A stretch of 11,612 bases of DNA, taken from positions 1 to 11,612 of the forward strand of contig JARGGF010000054.1 in the NCBI GenBank assembly GCA_029210905.1, in the 5' to 3' direction. Shown one piece after another: positions 7,475 to 11,612 of this stretch. This DNA comes from Bacteroidales bacterium. Lineage in GTDB: Bacteria > Bacteroidota > Bacteroidia > Bacteroidales > NBLH01. The position numbers were made by a program, and so were the translations under genes. The first letter of the stretch is position 1, and each line of letters begins with the position of its first letter. Below the pieces are notes generated by a model, which saw only the letters and a list, made by a program, of their open reading frames with translations, ran no database searches and was not told where the DNA came from.

Positions 7475-10400
7475 TTAAAAAGTTACATTAACACCAAATG
7501 AATAAATGGCAGTTATAGGGTATATACCAAAATCTATCCCATTGGAAAGTACATCACCGCTGCCAATTTCAGGAGTGTAACCAGTGAATTTTGTTAACGT
7601 AAACAAGTTATTTCCTTTAGCATAGATCCTCAGTTTCTGAACATGAAATTTAGTTGTCAGCTGCTCAGGTAGCGTATATCCCAGCATTAATGTTCGAAGC
7701 CTTACAAAAGATCCGTCTTGAATAAACCGGTCTGATGGAGTGAAATTGTAGCCACCAAAAGAGGGTCTGGGCTCTGTATTACTCGTATTAGGACCTGTCC
7801 ATCGGTCAAAAACATGTTTTTCGAAATTGTAAGGATCAGGTCTTACTACTTCTTTGCCATTAAAAATATCATTTCCGCTCTGACCACTTATATCCAGAGC
7901 AAAATCAAATGCTTTATAATCAAGCCCAATATTTAGTCCGAATATAAATTTAGGAATGGAGGAACCTATATTTGTACGGTCATTTCCATCGATAACACCG
8001 TCATTGTTTACATCCACAAAACGTAAATCACCAATACCGGCTTGCGATGAATGTGGATAAGCATCAAGTTCTTGCTGCGTCTGGAATATTCCATCAGTTT
8101 TATATCCATAAAAAGCTCCAATCGGCAATCCTTCTCTACTTTGTGTTACAGACCTTCCATCTCCTAAGTAACCACCTTGTAATAATGAATCTATTCCACT
8201 ATTTCCTCCAATACTTAATACTTCGTTATGAACAGTAGAAAAAAGAACGCCAATGGAGTAATTGAATTCATCTATTCTTTGTCTCCAGTTAATTTTTGCC
8301 TCAAGTCCTGTATTTAAAACCGAAGCTGCATTGAATGCAATTTTTTGACCCTGACCATTTCCCAAATACCCGGGAGTGGAAAGCTCTATGAGAATATCTT
8401 CAGTTTTGCGGTTATAGTAATCGAATTCTGCACTAAGATTATTTAATATGGTAATTTCCATACCAATATCATATTGTGTGGTTGTTTCCCATTTTAAATC
8501 AGGATTGCCACTTTTCCCATAAGTTGTTGCTATATTTGCAGTTTCCGGAATTCCAAAGATTGTTAAACCTGAGCTTGTAGTTGAAAACCTTCCAAGATAA
8601 TTGACTTTATCATTTCCAATCTTTCCCCAGCTTGCCCTTAGTTTCAAATTATTAATTAAATCAATACCCTGCATAAAAGACTCATTAGAAATATTCCATC
8701 CTAAAGCAAATGATGGGAAACTTCCATATCTTTTTTCTTTAGCAAATTTCGAAGAACCATCGCGACGGAAAGTGGCTGTAAATATATAGCGGTTATCAAA
8801 GGTGTAATTAACCCTGGCAAGGTAGGATATCATCGAATAATACTGATCAACTCCATTTGAAATAGATTGAATGGTATTTACATTAATAGTGGGATCATAA
8901 ACACTGGCCGGGGTGATGTACCATAAATCTTCGTAATCGCGAATTAGGTTTTCTCCTGAAATTCCAAAATATTCAGAATTGCTTTGCTGCATAGTATAGC
9001 CGCCAACGAAATCAATGGTATGTTTATTAAAATCTTTAAGATAACTAATGGTATTCTCCCATAACCATGTAAGATTCTGATTGTTACCTTTATACAGATC
9101 GTTAAATTCATTGTTTTGCTGACTTGCTGTGCCATCAGGATTATAGACCGTATAAGCTGGTGTGAAATTTTCAGCTTTGTTGTATGAACCGTCTATACCA
9201 AAACTTGATTTTACGGTGAAAGCTTCTAAAAATTCAGCCTCGGCAAACACATTTCCTACTGCCCTTAAGCCTTTATTAAAGTTGTTTGAATTTGCCAAAT
9301 TTGCTAAAGGATTGCCAACATTATAAACTACTCCATAACTACCATCAGCATAATAGGGTGGCAATAAGGGTTGTGCCCTATAAACAGAATAGGTTACATT
9401 AGGCGCAATTTGTTGCTTGTAGGGGGATATTGTAAGGTGATTACCAATTTTAAGGTTTTTGAATAAATTATAAGTGTTATTTATTTTAAATGATAACCTT
9501 TCATAACTTGATTTATCAATTATTCCATCCTGCTTTAGATAACTGACACCAAAATAGAATTGGGACATTTCAGTTGATCCTGAAAACGAAATTTGGTGAT
9601 TATGAAATGCTGCAGGCTTAAAAACCAAATCCTGCCAGTCGGTATTTGGAAGTGCATCAACATTACTATATGTACCCGGGTTGATTTCATTTGTGATGAT
9701 TCCAAATTCTCTTCCGTTAAGCAAATCAATTTTTTTCGCAAGAAACTGGGTACCATATTCGCCACTGTAATTGATGACTACTTTATCTTTAGTATTACCT
9801 TGTTTTGTTGATACGATAATTACTCCGTTTGCCCCTCGTGAACCATACATTGCTGTGGCAGATGCATCTTTAAGCACTTCCATAGATGAAATGTCGCCAG
9901 AGCTAAGAAATGAAATATCATCAAGAATAATTCCATCAACGATAAAAATAGGAGAAGAATTATTGAAAGTTCCAACTCCTCTTATCCTTATCACCGGAAC
10001 TGCGCCGGGTGCTCCGGAAGTGCTGGTAACCTGCACACCAGTAGCCATACCTTGTAAGCTTTGTTCTGCATTAAGCGAACTTATTTTGGTAATGTCTTCT
10101 CCTTTTACTGAACTTACAGATCCGGTTAAATCACTTTTTTTAACTTTTCCGTAGCCAATCACTACTACTTCGTCAACAAGTTCAGTAGATTCAAGCAAAG
10201 CAACATCGATATTTTCTCGATTATTAACCAAAATTTCTTGAGTTGTAAATCCGATGCTGCTAAAAACCAAAGTGGCGTTTGATAACGCATTAATTTCGTA
10301 ATCGCCATTAAGATCAGTTATGGTGCCCAGAGCAGTGCCTTTTATTGCAATAGAAACTCCAGGGATCCCTATGTTACTTTCATCAGTTACCTTTCCTTTT

Positions 10401-10480
10401 ACTATTATTTGATCCTGTGCAAATAGAAAAATAGATGTTAGTAAAAAGTAAAAAACAAATACGGTTTTTTTCATATTCAT
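7475..10480 (-). CDS. SusC/RagA-family TonB-dependent outer membrane glycan transporter
   Basis: From the ATG at 10480-10478 the product is 1001 residues; a second ATG at 10474-10472 (MKKTVFVFYF) is equally possible, and a TTG at 10501 is open but unlikely. A cleavable signal peptide ends at LFAQ (about residue 21-22). Residues about 26-97 are a carboxypeptidase-regulatory-like domain (VKGKVTDESNIGIPGVSIAI, DLNGDYEI). DEVVVIGYG (103-111) is the region where the TonB box and plug begin in this family. The plug spans about 112-228 with VPVIRIRGVGTFNNSSPIF, VDG, and EVLKDASATAMYGSRGANG. The remainder is a 22-strand-type beta barrel ending in FGVNVTF, the terminal aromatic expected for outer-membrane insertion. 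There is no STN domain, so it is not of the type coupled to an anti-sigma factor. It should import oligosaccharides captured by the SusD partner encoded 11 bases downstream. It is the first gene of the minus-strand operon, whose promoter should lie in 10481-10854. Confidence 0.97.
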   Translation of the reverse strand: MNMKKTVFVFYFLLTSIFLFAQDQIIVKGKVTDESNIGIPGVSIAIKGTALGTITDLNGDYEINALSNATLVFSSIGFTTQEILVNNRENIDVALLESTELVDEVVVIGYGKVKKSDLTGSVSSVKGEDITKISSLNAEQSLQGMATGVQVTSTSGAPGAVPVIRIRGVGTFNNSSPIFIVDGIILDDISFLSSGDISSMEVLKDASATAMYGSRGANGVIIVSTKQGNTKDKVVINYSGEYGTQFLAKKIDLLNGREFGIITNEINPGTYSNVDALPNTDWQDLVFKPAAFHNHQISFSGSTEMSQFYFGVSYLKQDGIIDKSSYERLSFKINNTYNLFKNLKIGNHLTISPYKQQIAPNVTYSVYRAQPLLPPYYADGSYGVVYNVGNPLANLANSNNFNKGLRAVGNVFAEAEFLEAFTVKSSFGIDGSYNKAENFTPAYTVYNPDGTASQQNNEFNDLYKGNNQNLTWLWENTISYLKDFNKHTIDFVGGYTMQQSNSEYFGISGENLIRDYEDLWYITPASVYDPTINVNTIQSISNGVDQYYSMISYLARVNYTFDNRYIFTATFRRDGSSKFAKEKRYGSFPSFALGWNISNESFMQGIDLINNLKLRASWGKIGNDKVNYLGRFSTTSSGLTIFGIPETANIATTYGKSGNPDLKWETTTQYDIGMEITILNNLSAEFDYYNRKTEDILIELSTPGYLGNGQGQKIAFNAASVLNTGLEAKINWRQRIDEFNYSIGVLFSTVHNEVLSIGGNSGIDSLLQGGYLGDGRSVTQSREGLPIGAFYGYKTDGIFQTQQELDAYPHSSQAGIGDLRFVDVNNDGVIDGNDRTNIGSSIPKFIFGLNIGLDYKAFDFALDISGQSGNDIFNGKEVVRPDPYNFEKHVFDRWTGPNTSNTEPRPSFGGYNFTPSDRFIQDGSFVRLRTLMLGYTLPEQLTTKFHVQKLRIYAKGNNLFTLTKFTGYTPEIGSGDVLSNGIDFGIYPITAIYSFGVNVTF

Positions 10481-10854
10481 GATTTTATTGGATATTTTCA
10501 ATAAAGTTATGGAACCATTTTACGGAAAGAAAGAAAAATACTACACCAAAAACACTCATAACTTAAAAAATGTTAAATCCCACTTCACAATTAGCACTCA
10601 TTTTATTTTTATAATTTGTAAGTTCTTTATAGACAGATAGCTATAAATTAGCATTTAGGAATATTTTTGATAACTTAATTTTATTTTTTGCAAAAAAAGT
10701 GAGCTATTTTTAAGCTATTATTGGTATTCAAAGAAAATAAATATTGATTTTTCGGGCTTTTTCTACTTTTTTTTAGTTTTATGATCTGATTATTCAGTTA
10801 ATTTTTTAGATTTAACAAAAAGTACTCATTCTAAATATTGCTCACTGCGCTATC
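10481..10854. promoter_or_regulatory. Divergent intergenic region between susC-like operon and sensor gene
   Basis: These 374 bases contain no gene and must hold the promoters of both the leftward PUL operon and the rightward sensor gene. The region is strongly AT-rich. The only exact match I found to the Bacteroidota -7 element TAnnTTTG is on the plus strand at 10662-10669, but no TTG lies at the expected -33 distance and the match sits in T-rich sequence, so it is weak. On the minus strand the nearest match is TATTTTTC at 10540-10533, also without a -33 partner. Three copies of AGCTAT (10639-10644, 10702-10707, 10713-10718) are possible operator half-sites. Promoter positions are unproven. 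Confidence 0.5.
10637..10718. repeat. Three AGCTAT repeats, possible regulator binding sites
   Basis: AGCTAT occurs at 10639-10644 (inside the palindrome ATAGCTAT, 10637-10644), 10702-10707 and 10713-10718. The last two are direct repeats 11 bases apart, about one helical turn, and the first lies 63 bases from the second, close to six turns. Such same-face phasing is typical of transcription-factor half-sites. In sequence this AT-rich, chance alone would rarely give three copies, but the pattern was chosen after looking. The binding protein is unknown; the adjacent sensor-type regulator is the obvious candidate. Confidence 0.25.
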
Positions 10855-11502
10855 ATGAATTTTAAACAAAATCATATTTTTGCAAACCTATTAAGTGCTC
10901 TGGCCACATTTTTTATATGCTTGTCCTCTAATCCGTCTTTTTCGCAAATTCCTCAAATTATCAATTTTGATAAACAAAAGTATCATGCTGCAAGGCAAAA
11001 TTGGTCTGTAACCTATGATAAAGAGGGAATATTCTATTTTGGTAACAATATGGGACTTCTTGAATTTGATGGAATAACGTGGAAGCTTAACCCTTCAGGT
11101 AATAGCTCAATTATTCGGGCTGTGTCTGTTGATGATAGCGATAAAATATTTTCAGGTGGATATAGAGAGCTTGGTTACTGGGATAAAGAGAAAGAAGGAG
11201 GTCTCAAATATCACTCTTTATCAAATTTGGTTGAGGATAAATTTACTACTAATGAAGAGTTTTGGAACATTATAAGTATTGGCAATAAAATATATTTTCA
11301 TTCATTTTCAGGGATATTTGTTTATGAATCAGGGAGTTTTAATGTTGTTAAACCAGGAGGGTTTGTAAATTTTGCAACCCGTTTAGGTGACCAGCTTTAT
11401 TTTACTATAAAGGAAAAAGGGATATACAAATTATCTGACAGCAGCTATATTCCGGTTATTGAAGCTAATTTTTTTTCAGACAAAACCTTTTTCATGGCAT
11501 AG
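10855..11502 (+). pseudogene. Truncated periplasmic beta-propeller sensor regulator (N-terminal part only)
   Basis: The frame encodes 215 residues: a signal peptide (hydrophobic 8-24, likely cleavage after SFS at 30) and then repeats typical of the sensor domain of Bacteroidota PUL regulators, such as NWSVTYDKEGIFYFGNNMGLLEFDG (49-73), IIRAVSVDDSDKIFSGGYRELGYW (86-109), EEFWNIISIGNKIYFHS (134-150) and QLYFTIKEKGIYKL (180-193). Related proteins with a triple-tyrosine (Y_Y_Y) domain, a membrane segment and a LuxR-type helix-turn-helix are around 900 residues or more. All of that is absent here. The last codons (MA, then TAG) fall where the sequence switches to apparently unrelated DNA, so the stop is probably an artefact of the junction near 11475-11503. 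In intact form it would sense glycan fragments in the periplasm and activate the divergent operon. Whether the truncation is real or an assembly error cannot be decided from this sequence. Confidence 0.75.
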
Positions 11503-11606
11503 GATTTTCCCGAACCTGTCTTTCCTATCCATCCTTCGATAACCCGCTTTTTCTCGGATTCGGGAAGGGTTTTTATTTTATTTTTTGTCGGGAACAAGAA
11601 TGACAT
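11445..11606 (-). pseudogene. P-loop (Walker A) NTPase fragment at a sequence junction
   Basis: On the minus strand an ATG at 11606-11604 opens a 53-codon frame that also stays open to the window edge upstream. It reads RVIEGWIGKTGSGKSYAMKK (residues 21-40), in which GKTGSGKS (28-35, bases 11525-11502) is a complete Walker A motif after a hydrophobic strand and followed by a plausible helix. About ten codons later the frame runs into bases that are clearly the sensor gene read backwards, and it stops at 11447-11445. So only the first part, roughly 11606-11490, looks genuine. The P-loop layout is common in conjugation, phage and DNA-translocation ATPases, but too little remains to choose. It is either a gene cut by a rearrangement or sequence joined by misassembly. 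Confidence 0.45.
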
Positions 11607-11612
11607 TTTTTT

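Noticed and set aside
9771..10154. A 127-codon plus-strand open frame opposite the SusC plug region.
   Set aside because: Antisense shadow of the susC-like gene, whose plug motifs are unmistakable in the other strand; no start context or domain supports it.
7475..10480. Possibility of ECF-sigma/anti-sigma control of the susC-like gene.
   Set aside because: The transporter has a carboxypeptidase-like N-terminal domain but no STN signalling domain, and no sigma or anti-sigma gene is in the window; a sensor-type regulator gene is adjacent instead.
10662..10669. TATTTTTG as the promoter -7 element of the sensor gene.
   Set aside because: It fits TAnnTTTG but lacks a -33 TTG at the right distance, is 185 bases from the start codon and lies in T-rich sequence where matches are expected; mentioned only within the intergenic entry.
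11508..11565. Inverted repeat TTCCCGAA ... TTCGGGAA, followed by T-rich sequence, as a possible terminator or element end.
   Set aside because: Only 8 bp with a loop of about 40 bases, and it lies inside the coding-looking P-loop fragment; chance or codon use explains it as well.

Overview
The window looks like chromosomal DNA of a Bacteroidota bacterium. It is AT-rich, and its genes form a classic polysaccharide utilization locus (PUL): a SusC-type TonB-dependent transporter, a SusD-type glycan-binding lipoprotein, a surface lipoprotein with a LamG-like domain, and lipid-anchored glycoside hydrolases. Signal peptides, lipoboxes followed by charged residues, and A-rich ribosome-binding regions fit that phylum. 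I cannot name a genus.

Layout. Six genes lie on the minus strand, read from right to left: susC-like (10480-7475), susD-like (7463-5985), LamG/Ig surface lipoprotein (5865-4621), a two-Ig-domain plus GH144-type enzyme (4459-2459), a second, simpler GH144-type lipoprotein (2398-1028), and a GH43-like beta-propeller enzyme that starts at 999 and runs off the left edge. Gaps are 11, 119, 161, 60 and 28 bases. The 161-base gap after the LamG gene holds a 16-bp-stem hairpin that may set the expression ratio between the binding/transport genes and the enzyme genes. Divergently on the plus strand, after a 374-base intergenic region, begins a periplasmic beta-propeller sensor gene (10855 onward) of the type that usually regulates such loci.

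How they may work together (inference). The two GH144-type enzymes (Pfam 'Glycoamylase' family, whose characterised members cut beta-1,2-glucan) would cleave a glucan at or below the surface. SusD and the LamG lipoprotein would bind it, SusC would import fragments, and the GH43-like enzyme would remove a further sugar. No beta-glucosidase is visible, so final hydrolysis must be encoded elsewhere, perhaps left of the window.

The right end is anomalous. The sensor gene stops after 215 codons, where an N-terminal part of a much longer protein would be expected. The last ~110 bases have a different composition and encode, on the opposite strand, a P-loop (Walker A) motif in a frame open to the window edge. 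This is either a chimeric contig end or a real rearrangement that breaks the regulator. No RNA genes, CRISPR arrays or insertion sequences were seen.
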